This document shows, piece after piece, positions 44,389 to 52,286 of a DNA stretch of 64,000 bases. This stretch comes from Kitasatospora herbaricolor (GTDB lineage Bacteria; Actinomycetota; Actinomycetes; Streptomycetales; Streptomycetaceae): contig NZ_JAUSVA010000002.1 in the NCBI RefSeq assembly GCF_030813695.1, forward strand, positions 806,001 through 870,000, written 5' to 3'. The first letter of the stretch is position 1, and the number at the start of each line of letters is the position of its first letter. Both the position numbers and the translations under genes were made by a program. Under the pieces are notes generated by a model. It was not told where the DNA came from. It made no database searches and saw only the letters and a program-made list of their open reading frames with translations.

Positions 44389-44440
44389 GACGGGCGCCGG
44401 CCGGCCACCGCGAGATCGGTGCCCCGGGCCGGCGCCCGTC
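44389..44440. terminator. Bidirectional terminator between csbD-like and nhaA genes
   Basis: A perfect 14-bp stem (44389-44402 with 44427-44440) encloses a 24-nt loop that can itself pair. It begins 12 bp past the csbD-like stop. Confidence 0.8.
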
Positions 44441-44475
44441 CTCGTGCCGCGCCGGGCGCGCCCTCGCCCTGCGGG

Positions 44476-46383
44476 TCAGCGCTCCTCGCGACGCCCCCGG
44501 CGCGCCGTCGTGCGGTCCTTGGCCGAACGGACGGCGGCGGACAACGTGGCGATGTCGTACGCACCGTGGTGGCGCCGCCCGTTGATGAAGAAGGTGGGCG
44601 TCCCGGAGACACCGCTCAGATCCGCCGACTCGACGTCCCGGGCGACCCGCTCGGCCCCGCGGTCGGCGCGCAGCGCTTCGCGGAAGCGCTCCACGTCCAG
44701 GCCCAGCTCGTCGGCGTAGCGGAGCAGGTCCCGCGGCTTCAGGGCGTCCTGCCGTTCGAGCAGGAGGTCCCGGACGGCCCAGAAGGCGCCCTGCTCGGCG
44801 GCCGCCTCGGCCGCCACCGCGGCCAGCTGGGCGTGCGGGTGGACGTCGGTGAGCGGCAGGTGGCGCCAGACATAGCGGACGTCGCCGAAGTCGGCCAGCA
44901 GGTCGCGGACCACCGGCTCCGCCTGGCCGCAGTAGGGGCACTCGAAGTCCCCGTACTCGACCACGGTGACCGGGGCGTCGAACGGGCCCCGGACATGGTC
45001 GTAGGCCGGATCGACCGGTGTCGCCAGGTCGACGATGCCCTCGGCGGTGCCCAGCAGGGCGCGGGCCCGCAGCGGCTGCGGGAGCCGGCCGAGCACCCAG
45101 GAGATCAGCCAGGTCGCGGTGAAGGCGCAGAGCACGGCGGCCAGCACCCCGGCCTTGGCCTCGTCCAGCTGGTCGCCCGCGAAGGCCAGGGTGGCGATCA
45201 GCAGCGAGACGGTGAAGCCGACGCCGGCGATGGTGCCGCCGGCCGCCACGGAGCCCCAGCCGATCGGCGGGCGGGTGCGGCCGCCGCTCATCCGGGTGGC
45301 CAGCCAGGAGACCCCGACGATGCCGAGCGGCTTGCCGAGCAGGTAGCCCAGCAGGATGCCGAGGGTGATCGGGGAGGTGGCGGCCCGCCCCAGCAGGTCG
45401 GCGTCGAGGGTGATGCCGGCGTTGGCGAGGGCGAACAGCGGGACGATCACATAGCTGCTCCACGGGTGGATGGCGCGCTGCAGCCGCTCGTTCGGCGAGA
45501 TCGCCGAGGCGATCCCCCGGCGGGCGGAGCGCTCCAGCTCGGGGGTGGGCTGCTCGCGGAAGGACCGGAAGAGGCCGCTGGCGCGCTCCAGGTCGTCCCG
45601 GGTGGCCGGGTACGCCAGGGTCAGCAGCCCCAGCAGCAAGCCGATCACCACCGGGTCCACCCCGGACTTCAGCAGCGCCACCCAGGCCACCGCGCCGAGC
45701 ACCGCGTAGGCGGCGCCGCTGCGCACGCCCTGGGCCCGCATCAGCAGGACGAGCACCAGGACCCCGGCCGCGACCAGCAGCGCCGGCAGGACGATCCGGT
45801 CGCTGTAGAAGACCGCGATGACGCCCAGAGCCACGAAGTCGTCCACCACGGCCACGGTGAGGATGAAGGTCCGCAGGCGTCCGGGGAGCCGGTTGCCCAG
45901 CAGGGCGAGCATGCCGAGGGCGAAGGCCGTGTCGGTGGACATCGCCGCGCCCCAGCCGTGGGTGGACGACTGCCCGGCGTTGACCGCCAGGTAGATCGCC
46001 ACCGGGGCGAGCATGCCGCTGAGGCCGGCGAGCAGCGGCAGGGTGAGGTGCCGGCGTTCGCGCAGTTCGCCCATGTCGAACTCGCGGCGCGCCTCCAGCC
46101 CGACCACGAAGAAGAACAGCGTCATCAGGCCGCTGTTGACCCACTCCCGCAGGTCCAGCGCGACGCCGTGGCCGCCGAGGTCGATCGCCAGATGGGTCTC
46201 CCAGAACGCCCGGTAGGACCCGGGAGCGGCGTTCGCCCAGATCAGCGCCGCGATCGTGGCCACCAGCAGGACGGCCGCGCTGCCGGCCTCGGTCCGCATG
46301 AACTCCCATCGGGCCGTGCGTGCTTCGCCCTCGCTCTCGCCGATGCTCTGGCCGGAGAGGGAGTGGTCGTCCGTGGGTGCCAT
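44476..46383 (-). CDS. nhaA: NhaA Na+/H+ antiporter fused to a DsbA-like thioredoxin domain
   Basis: This 635-aa protein has about 12 helices over residues 25-415. The NhaA transport core motifs [21 protein letters not shown] and [15 protein letters not shown] give the paired Asp that exchange two protons for one sodium. After a linker, residues about 440-635 form a DsbA/thioredoxin fold with a [15 protein letters not shown] active site and cis-Pro region [17 protein letters not shown]. Such fusions are known in actinobacteria; the redox domain may sense or protect the antiporter. The ATG at 46383 has GGAG 11 nt upstream; 46404 is an alternative. It lies beside CsbD, in keeping with salt/pH stress. 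Confidence 0.93.
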   Translation of the reverse strand: MAPTDDHSLSGQSIGESEGEARTARWEFMRTEAGSAAVLLVATIAALIWANAAPGSYRAFWETHLAIDLGGHGVALDLREWVNSGLMTLFFFVVGLEARREFDMGELRERRHLTLPLLAGLSGMLAPVAIYLAVNAGQSSTHGWGAAMSTDTAFALGMLALLGNRLPGRLRTFILTVAVVDDFVALGVIAVFYSDRIVLPALLVAAGVLVLVLLMRAQGVRSGAAYAVLGAVAWVALLKSGVDPVVIGLLLGLLTLAYPATRDDLERASGLFRSFREQPTPELERSARRGIASAISPNERLQRAIHPWSSYVIVPLFALANAGITLDADLLGRAATSPITLGILLGYLLGKPLGIVGVSWLATRMSGGRTRPPIGWGSVAAGGTIAGVGFTVSLLIATLAFAGDQLDEAKAGVLAAVLCAFTATWLISWVLGRLPQPLRARALLGTAEGIVDLATPVDPAYDHVRGPFDAPVTVVEYGDFECPYCGQAEPVVRDLLADFGDVRYVWRHLPLTDVHPHAQLAAVAAEAAAEQGAFWAVRDLLLERQDALKPRDLLRYADELGLDVERFREALRADRGAERVARDVESADLSGVSGTPTFFINGRRHHGAYDIATLSAAVRSAKDRTTARRGRREER

Positions 46384-46605
46384 GCCGTGTGTTTCTCCAT
46401 GCATCGGTGCGGGCCGCCGGGTTCGGGCCCGTACCCCGTCCGGCGAGCGTGAGCCGGGCCACCCTACCCAGAGCGGCCGGTAAAGCGCCCGACCGTCCGA
46501 CGTCGCGCGCGCCGGGGGGCTGGGCACGGTGCGGCAGGGCGCGCGCCCTGCCGGCTCCCGACCCCGTCCGGTGCACTTGCCGCGCAGGTCCGGCGCACCT
46601 CCGGG

Positions 46606-46638
46606 AGCGGGTGCCCACCGAACGGGCGGGCGCCCGCT
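46606..46638 (-). terminator. Terminator of the GntR-transposase-fusion gene
   Basis: An 11-bp stem (46606-46616 with 46628-46638, one G-U pair) lies 17 bp after the stop codon at 46655. Confidence 0.65.
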
Positions 46639-46654
46639 GCCAGGGCGGCGGCGC

Positions 46655-47929
46655 TCAGGTCGCGGCCGCCCCCACCCGACGGGCGGTGGCCCCCACCGCC
46701 GGTACGGGCCGGGCGGACGCGGCCGAGGCGGGGCTGACCCCGTGGGCCCGCCAGATCCGGCTGATCGTCGAGGCGGAGAGGCCGGCCTGCGCCGCCATCA
46801 GCTGCTTGGTCCAGCGCGGGGCGTCCGGGGGCGTGTCGTGCAGGGTCCTGGCCAGCACGTCGGCGACCTGCGCGTCCGTCACACTGCGCGGGCGGCCCCG
46901 GCCGCGCCTGGGCAGCAGGCCCTCCACCCGCTTCTCCAGGAAGCGTCCGTGCCACTCCTCCACGGCCGCCTTCGAGCACTGCGCGCGCCGCGCGACGACG
47001 GCGGCGGCCACCGGAGCGCCGCCGGCCGCCGCGTCGTCGCAGGCCAGCACGATCCGGGCGCGCTGGGCCAGCGACTCGCTCCGGGCCCCCGGCTGCAGCC
47101 AGGCCAGCAGCGCCGCCCGCTCCTGGCCGCTCAGGCGCAGCGGCGCGAGGGCGTCGGCGGCCCGGACCGGGGCCGCCGACCGGGGGCGGACCTGCAGGGC
47201 GTCCAGCGGCGAGGTGCGGTACTCCAACTCGGCGTGCGCCGCCACCACCCGGAAGTCCGTGATCGCCAGCGGGCGCCCGATGTGGTCGTGGACCACCCGG
47301 CGGACGGCGAGGTGCGGCACGTCGCCGTCGCTCGGCAGGACGTTGATCCGGTCGTAGCGGGTCGGCCGCAGTCCGGCGCCGATCATCCAGCCGTAGAGTC
47401 CGGTCAGGTCGCTCTCCTGGCCGGTGCCGGCGGCGCGTTCGAGCTCCGGCAGTTCGGCGATCAGCTCGGGCGCGAAGTGGGAGCGGGAGTCCTGCAGCAG
47501 CAGCCCGTCCGCGTCGTGCACGCGCTGCTGGTGCGCGAGGGCCGGCTCGTCCGGCGGGATTCCGAGCACGGCGGCGACGTCACCGGCCGGGGTGGCGAAG
47601 TGGGTGCGGAAGACCGTCACCACGTCCTCGTGCGGGACGACCATCGAGCCGGGGAAGGTCATCCCCGGAGGGTTCGGCGAGTCGTCCGTGCCGGCCCTGG
47701 CGTAGGTCCCGGTGGGATGGCTCTCCACCAGCCCCTGGTCCCGCAGTTCGCGCAGTGCGGCACGGACGGTCTGGCGGTTGACGCTCCAGGTGGCCGCGAG
47801 GGTCCGCTCGGCCGGCAGCCGGGTGCCGGCCGGGATCCGGCCGCTGTGGATCTCGGCCCGCAGGTGCTGGGCGATGACCTGGTAACGGTTCTTGCCGGAC
47901 GTGCCGTGGAGTTCGGATGTTTCGAGCAT
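46655..47929 (-). CDS. GntR/HutC regulator fused to the DNA-binding half of an IS630-type transposase
   Basis: Residues about 12-80 of this 424-aa protein are a GntR winged helix ([38 protein letters not shown]). About 95-245 is a UTRA ligand domain as in HutC/DasR-type regulators. Residues about 255-405 read [63 protein letters not shown] and [18 protein letters not shown], the helix-turn-helix pair and linker of IS630-family transposases; the DDE catalytic domain is absent and a short Ala-rich tail ends the protein. The ATG at 47929 has GGAGG 9 nt upstream. A DasR-like palindrome lies 71 bp upstream, presumably its own operator. Confidence 0.8.
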   Translation of the reverse strand: MLETSELHGTSGKNRYQVIAQHLRAEIHSGRIPAGTRLPAERTLAATWSVNRQTVRAALRELRDQGLVESHPTGTYARAGTDDSPNPPGMTFPGSMVVPHEDVVTVFRTHFATPAGDVAAVLGIPPDEPALAHQQRVHDADGLLLQDSRSHFAPELIAELPELERAAGTGQESDLTGLYGWMIGAGLRPTRYDRINVLPSDGDVPHLAVRRVVHDHIGRPLAITDFRVVAAHAELEYRTSPLDALQVRPRSAAPVRAADALAPLRLSGQERAALLAWLQPGARSESLAQRARIVLACDDAAAGGAPVAAAVVARRAQCSKAAVEEWHGRFLEKRVEGLLPRRGRGRPRSVTDAQVADVLARTLHDTPPDAPRWTKQLMAAQAGLSASTISRIWRAHGVSPASAASARPVPAVGATARRVGAAAT

Positions 47930-47999
47930 GGCAGAGCGCCTCCCCACCGGTGGCTTCTACGCAGTGCGAGCACTTCGCTGCGCTCCGTCAGCATAGAGC

Positions 48000-48015
48000 A
48001 TTGGTCTGGACCAAT
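48000..48015. promoter_or_regulatory. DasR/HutC-type operator before the GntR-fusion gene
   Basis: ATTGGTCTGGACCAAT has perfect 7-bp arms around TG and matches 13 of 16 positions of the DasR consensus. On the minus strand it sits just upstream of TATGCT (47995-47990), a good -10 box, so binding would block transcription. It is the closest relative in this window of the chitinase site at 12408. Confidence 0.75.
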
Positions 48016-48222
48016 TGCATGTTCCGTCAAAGCGTCATATGCCGCTGCCCCGCCGGGAGTGGACCTCCCGGCCCGCGCCAACTGTAGCGTTTTGCATCGT
48101 GAAACGACCCCGGTCGGAGCGTGCGGGACAGGACGAACACGGACGGCCCCGAGCCCGCCGCACCACGCTCGACGCGCCTGGCGGAATCTTCACCCGGCCC
48201 GCACACGACGGCCCGCCCGTGC

Positions 48223-49431
48223 TCAGCCCTCGCCGCGGGCGAAACGCCGGAGCCGGCCCAGCCGGGTGAAGCGCTCGCGGTTGGCGACCGAGGCCCGGTC
48301 CAGCTCCTCCATCAGCCGCCGGCCGCGGTGCTCCAGGTCCAGTTCGTCCAGGATGCGATCGATCTCGGCCAGCAGCGAACCGTGCAACTGCCAGGCCTCC
48401 GGGTGCTCCTGGACCCGCCGCAGCAGCATCTGCGCGACCCGCTCGCGACTGCCCCAGGCCGCCGACAGCTCGGCCGCCAGCCGGTCCTCGGCCTCCTCGG
48501 CGTTGCTGCTGACCTGCGTCGACACCAGCACCGCGAAACTCACCAGCGCGCCGCCGATGTGGGTGAGCAACTCCTCCAGCGCCAGCGCCACATCCGGCGG
48601 GAACAGCCGCTCGTCCTCCCCCCGGCGCTTCGCCAGGTCGGTCAGCGAGCGGGCCAGCACCCGCACCACGACCACGCAGATCTCCAGAGTGTCCAGCCCC
48701 GTCCGGAGCACCAGCCGGGAGAGCAGGCCCTCGGAGATCCTCGGGTTGAGGCGCAGGCTGTCCTCCGCCTGCCGCAGGGCCGCGTCCACGTCGGCGATGG
48801 CCTGGTCGAGCTTGCGGGCCTCGTGCAGCCGGGCCGCGGCCTGCTCGACGGGGGTCGGGCCGCCCAACTCCTCGGCGATCCGCAGCAGCAGGTGGCGGGC
48901 CCGGCGGGCCAGGTCCTCGATCGACTCGCCGGCCGTGTCCACCCAGACCGGCGGGGCGAACACCAGGTTGAAGAGCAGGCCCACCCCGGCGCCGATCAGG
49001 GTCTCCAGCACCCGGTCCCAGGCCTGGGTGGCGAGCCGGGTCACGCCGAGCACCAGCATGGCGCTGATCGCCACCTCGTTGACGAACTCGTCGACCCGGA
49101 CGAACTGCCCGATCGTCAGCGAGGCCAGGATGATCAGGCCCAGGCTCCACCAGGACAGGCCCATCACGGAGCTGAACCCGATCGCGATCAGCACCCCGAC
49201 CACCACCGAGTTCACCCGGCGGATGCTGGTGGTCAGCGTGGAGTAGAGGGTGACCTGGACGACCAGCAGGGCGGTCAGCGGCGCGGTCAGCGGCGCCGGC
49301 TCGCTGCTCAGCTGCAGCGCGACGGCGTAGGAGAGCGTCGCCGCCACCGTCGCACGGACCGTCAGGACCACCACCGGGTCCTTGAGCCGCCGTCGCAGGT
49401 ACGCCGTCACCGAAACGCTGTCACCGAACAT
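48223..49431 (-). CDS. FUSC-family / aromatic acid exporter-like membrane protein
   Basis: This 402-aa protein has about six hydrophobic helices in residues 15-170 (VVLTVRATVAATLSYAVALQL; LTALLVVQVTLYSTLTTSIRR; VLIAIGFSSVMGLSWWSLGLI). A long charged helical cytoplasmic part (about 175-402) follows with heptad-like Leu and Glu. This matches the FUSC/YhfK-AaeB group that exports aromatic acids or lipids. The ATG at 49431 has AAGGAGG only 2 nt upstream, so a GTG further upstream might be used instead. It is divergent from the MprF-like gene. Confidence 0.8.
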   Translation of the reverse strand: MFGDSVSVTAYLRRRLKDPVVVLTVRATVAATLSYAVALQLSSEPAPLTAPLTALLVVQVTLYSTLTTSIRRVNSVVVGVLIAIGFSSVMGLSWWSLGLIILASLTIGQFVRVDEFVNEVAISAMLVLGVTRLATQAWDRVLETLIGAGVGLLFNLVFAPPVWVDTAGESIEDLARRARHLLLRIAEELGGPTPVEQAAARLHEARKLDQAIADVDAALRQAEDSLRLNPRISEGLLSRLVLRTGLDTLEICVVVVRVLARSLTDLAKRRGEDERLFPPDVALALEELLTHIGGALVSFAVLVSTQVSSNAEEAEDRLAAELSAAWGSRERVAQMLLRRVQEHPEAWQLHGSLLAEIDRILDELDLEHRGRRLMEELDRASVANRERFTRLGRLRRFARGEG

Positions 49432-49837
49432 CCCCTCCTTCTTCCCGTCCTGCCGCCGCCGCACCGGGGTGGCCGCATTCCTCACCAGGATGCTCACAAA
49501 GACACCCGCCGCCCGCCACGTCCGGCCCCGCCGAAAATGACCTGACCGGCCCGGTGGCCGAAGGGGGACCGGGCCGGGGCCTGCGCCGCCGCGGGCCGGC
49601 GGACCGGCCTGGCACGGCGGCACGGACCTGCGCGGGGGAACGGACCTGCACGGCGGCACGGACCTGCACGGGGGCTTCGCCCGGACCCTGCGGGCCCGGC
49701 CCCGCACCGCCCGGGGCCGCGCCGGCGGCCCGGGCCGCCGAAGTCGCGCCGCCCCCGCCGACCGGCAACGATAGGTGCATGGACAGGCCTGCGGGCCCGG
49801 CCTTCCGGCCGCGCCGCGGGACACGCGCCGGAGGCGG
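49432..49837. other. Divergent intergenic region with short tandem repeat
   Basis: These 400 bp between the FUSC and MprF-like genes hold a tandem repeat of about 18 bp. I saw no clear promoter, hairpin or small gene otherwise. Confidence 0.5.
49613..49666. repeat. Three 18-bp tandem repeats
   Basis: Units 49613-49630 and 49649-49666 are identical (cacggcggcacggacctg). The middle unit 49631-49648 shares its last ten bases, aacggacctg against cacggacctg, but differs at the first. Confidence 0.85.
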
Positions 49838-52234
49838 GTGACAGCAACGATGGAGAACGCCGACGGCGCTCGGTCGAGGCAGGCGTCACAGGAGCAGAGC
49901 TCACGGGAGGAGGCGCCACCACGACCGGCGTCGCAGCAGCCGTCGCCCGAGCAGCCGGCCCGGCAACCGGCCCGGAAGCAGTCCTCGCAGCCTCCCTCCG
50001 CGAAGCAGCCGGCCGCCCGGAATCAGCAGGCCTCCCAGAAGCAGCAGGCCTCCCGGAAGCAGGCCGGACAACAGCCCGAGCAGCAGAAGCGGCCGCCCGA
50101 GGAGGAGGCCGGCGCCCCGTCGGAGGCCGCCCCGACCGGGGTCGACCGGTTCCGCGGGCGGGCCGTGGCGCTCGTGACCCGGCTCCCGTTCACCTGCGGG
50201 GTCTGCGTGGCCGTCCTGCTGGTCGCGCTCGCCAGCGGCACACTGTGGACGTCCGCCGAGGACAAGTCCTGGTACCCGCAGGTGGCGTACGGCACCCCCT
50301 CGCTGACCGCCGGGCGCCTGTGGACCTTCGTCACCGGTGCCTTCTTCGCCTCCGACCCCGTGGTGTACCTGCTCGTCCTGATCGGGCTGGCGCTGCTGGT
50401 CGGCTGGACGGAGTGGCGGCTCGGCACCGCCCGTGCCGCGCTGATCTGCTGCGCCGGGCAGCTCGCCGCCACGCTCGGCTGCGCCGCCCTGCTGCTGGCG
50501 CTGCGCCAGAGCGGCTGGGACTGGGCCGAGGCCCTGTCGCACGACCTGGACACCGGCTTCTCGGCAGGCGCGCTGGCGGCCGCCGCGGCGGCCTCGGCTG
50601 CCATGCGGGCGCCCTGGCGGAGCCGGCTGCGGGCCGCGCTGATCGCCTTCGCGGTGATCTGGCTGCTGTACTCCGGCACGGTGAGCGACGTCGAGCACTT
50701 CCTGGCGGTGGTGCTGGGCCTGGCCGTCGGGCGGCGGCTGGCCGGGGACCGCGCGGCGGGCACCGGTCCGCCGAGCCGGCGGGAGTGGCGGCTGGGGGCG
50801 GTGACCGGTCTGGTGATCGTCGCGGTCACCCAGATCGTGGTCTGGCTCGCGCCCGGCTACGGCCCGCTCGGCGACACCCACGGCCTCTCCGACTCGCACC
50901 TGGGCCTGGCCGTCAGCCTGGTGTTCATCGCGCTGCTGGTGAACGGGCTGCGCCGGGGCAGCCGGCTGGCCTGGCGCTGGACGGTGGGGTTCGCCGTCCT
51001 CAACGTGCTGGTCGGCCTGCTGGCCGCGGTGGTGCTGGTGCTCTCGGTGACCACCGACGCGGACGTGGAGGTGACCGGGCTGCCGGTGCTGCTGCCGCAG
51101 GCGGTGATCTGGACGATGGAGCTGGTGCTGCTGATCGGCGCCCGGGACGCGTTCCGCGCGCCCTCGCGGCGCAAGCGGCGCAAGGCTGCCGCCAAGGGCG
51201 GCCTGGACCGCGCCGGCGCAACCGCGCTGCTGAAGCGGTACGGCGGCGGCAATCTCTCCTGGATGACCACCTGGCGGGACAACTCCTACCTGTCGGCCGC
51301 GGACGGGCGGGCCTACGTGGCCTACCGCACGCACGCCCGGGTGGCCGTCGCGCTGGGCGACCCGGTCGGGCGTCCGGACGACCGGAACCGGGCGCTGACG
51401 GAGTTCGCCGGCATGTGCGACGCGTCCGGGGTGGTGCCGTGCCTGTTCTCCGCCTCGGAGCGGACCGCGGTGGCCGCCGAGGGGATGGGCTGGCAGCACG
51501 TGCAGGTGGCCGAGGACACCGTGATCGAGCTGGAGGGGCTGGAGTTCCGCGGCAAGTCCTGGCAGGACGTCCGGACGGCGCTGAACCGGGCCAAGAAGGA
51601 GGGCATGGAGTACCGGCTCGGCGCGCTTGCCGACGAGCCCGCCAAGGTGGTGGCGCAGGTCCGGGCCATCTCCGAGGAGTGGGTGAGCGACATGGGCCTG
51701 CCCGAGATGGGCTTCACCCTCGGCGGGGTGGAGGAGGCGCTGGACCGGGAGGTCCGGGTGGGACTGGCGATCGACCCGGACGGACAGGTGCACGGGGTCA
51801 CCTCGTGGATGCCGGTCTACGGCGAGGGCGGCACGCCGGTCGGCTGGACGCTGGACGTGATGCGCCGGCGCAAGCAGGGGGCCTTCCGCCCGGTGGTGGA
51901 GTTCCTCATCGCGTCCACCTGCCTGGCCGTGCGGGAGGACGGCGCGACCTTCCTGTCGCTGTCCGGGGCGCCGCTGGCGCGCGGGGCGAGCACCGCCGAC
52001 AGTCCGCTGGAGCGGTTCCTGGACCAGCTGGGAGCGGCGCTGGAGCCGTACTACGGGTTCCGTTCGCTGCACTCCTTCAAGGCCAAGTTCCAGCCCGTGC
52101 ACGAGCCGATGCACCTGGTCTACCGGGACGAGGCGGACCTGCCCCGGATCGGCGTGGCGCTGACCCGGGCGTACATGCCGCAGGCCGGGTTGCGGGACTT
52201 CGGCCGGATGCTGGTGCCCTCCGGCGACCGGTGA
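49838..52234 (+). CDS. MprF-like phosphatidylglycerol lysyltransferase-domain membrane protein
   Basis: This 798-aa protein has a strongly Gln/Lys/Ser/Pro-rich disordered N-terminus (about 1-105) with repeated QQAS and KQ motifs. Several membrane helices follow (about 120-420, rhomboid-like at the start), then a soluble C-terminal DUF2156 domain (about 455-790: LLKRYGGGNLSWMTTWRDNSYL, GDPVGRPDDR, LSLSGAPLARG). DUF2156 is the aminoacyl-phosphatidylglycerol synthase part of MprF, which transfers lysine or alanine from tRNA to lipid and lowers membrane negative charge. The GTG at 49838 (GGAGG 3 nt away) or ATG at 49850 may be the start; both spacings are poor. Confidence 0.82.
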   Translation: MTATMENADGARSRQASQEQSSREEAPPRPASQQPSPEQPARQPARKQSSQPPSAKQPAARNQQASQKQQASRKQAGQQPEQQKRPPEEEAGAPSEAAPTGVDRFRGRAVALVTRLPFTCGVCVAVLLVALASGTLWTSAEDKSWYPQVAYGTPSLTAGRLWTFVTGAFFASDPVVYLLVLIGLALLVGWTEWRLGTARAALICCAGQLAATLGCAALLLALRQSGWDWAEALSHDLDTGFSAGALAAAAAASAAMRAPWRSRLRAALIAFAVIWLLYSGTVSDVEHFLAVVLGLAVGRRLAGDRAAGTGPPSRREWRLGAVTGLVIVAVTQIVVWLAPGYGPLGDTHGLSDSHLGLAVSLVFIALLVNGLRRGSRLAWRWTVGFAVLNVLVGLLAAVVLVLSVTTDADVEVTGLPVLLPQAVIWTMELVLLIGARDAFRAPSRRKRRKAAAKGGLDRAGATALLKRYGGGNLSWMTTWRDNSYLSAADGRAYVAYRTHARVAVALGDPVGRPDDRNRALTEFAGMCDASGVVPCLFSASERTAVAAEGMGWQHVQVAEDTVIELEGLEFRGKSWQDVRTALNRAKKEGMEYRLGALADEPAKVVAQVRAISEEWVSDMGLPEMGFTLGGVEEALDREVRVGLAIDPDGQVHGVTSWMPVYGEGGTPVGWTLDVMRRRKQGAFRPVVEFLIASTCLAVREDGATFLSLSGAPLARGASTADSPLERFLDQLGAALEPYYGFRSLHSFKAKFQPVHEPMHLVYRDEADLPRIGVALTRAYMPQAGLRDFGRMLVPSGDR

Positions 52235-52246
52235 CCTGCCCTGAAC

Positions 52247-52272
52247 GGCCACCGCCCGACGGGGCGGCGGCC
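52247..52272. terminator. Hairpin between convergent genes
   Basis: A 10-bp stem with one A-C mismatch (52247-52257 with 52262-52272) and a GACG loop lies between the stops at 52234 and 52287. Confidence 0.65.
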
Positions 52273-52286
52273 GGGGCGGCAGCGGG

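Noticed and set aside
46655..47250. An IS630 insertion sequence
   Set aside because: No DDE domain, no terminal inverted repeats and no TA duplication are visible; the part is in frame with the regulator.
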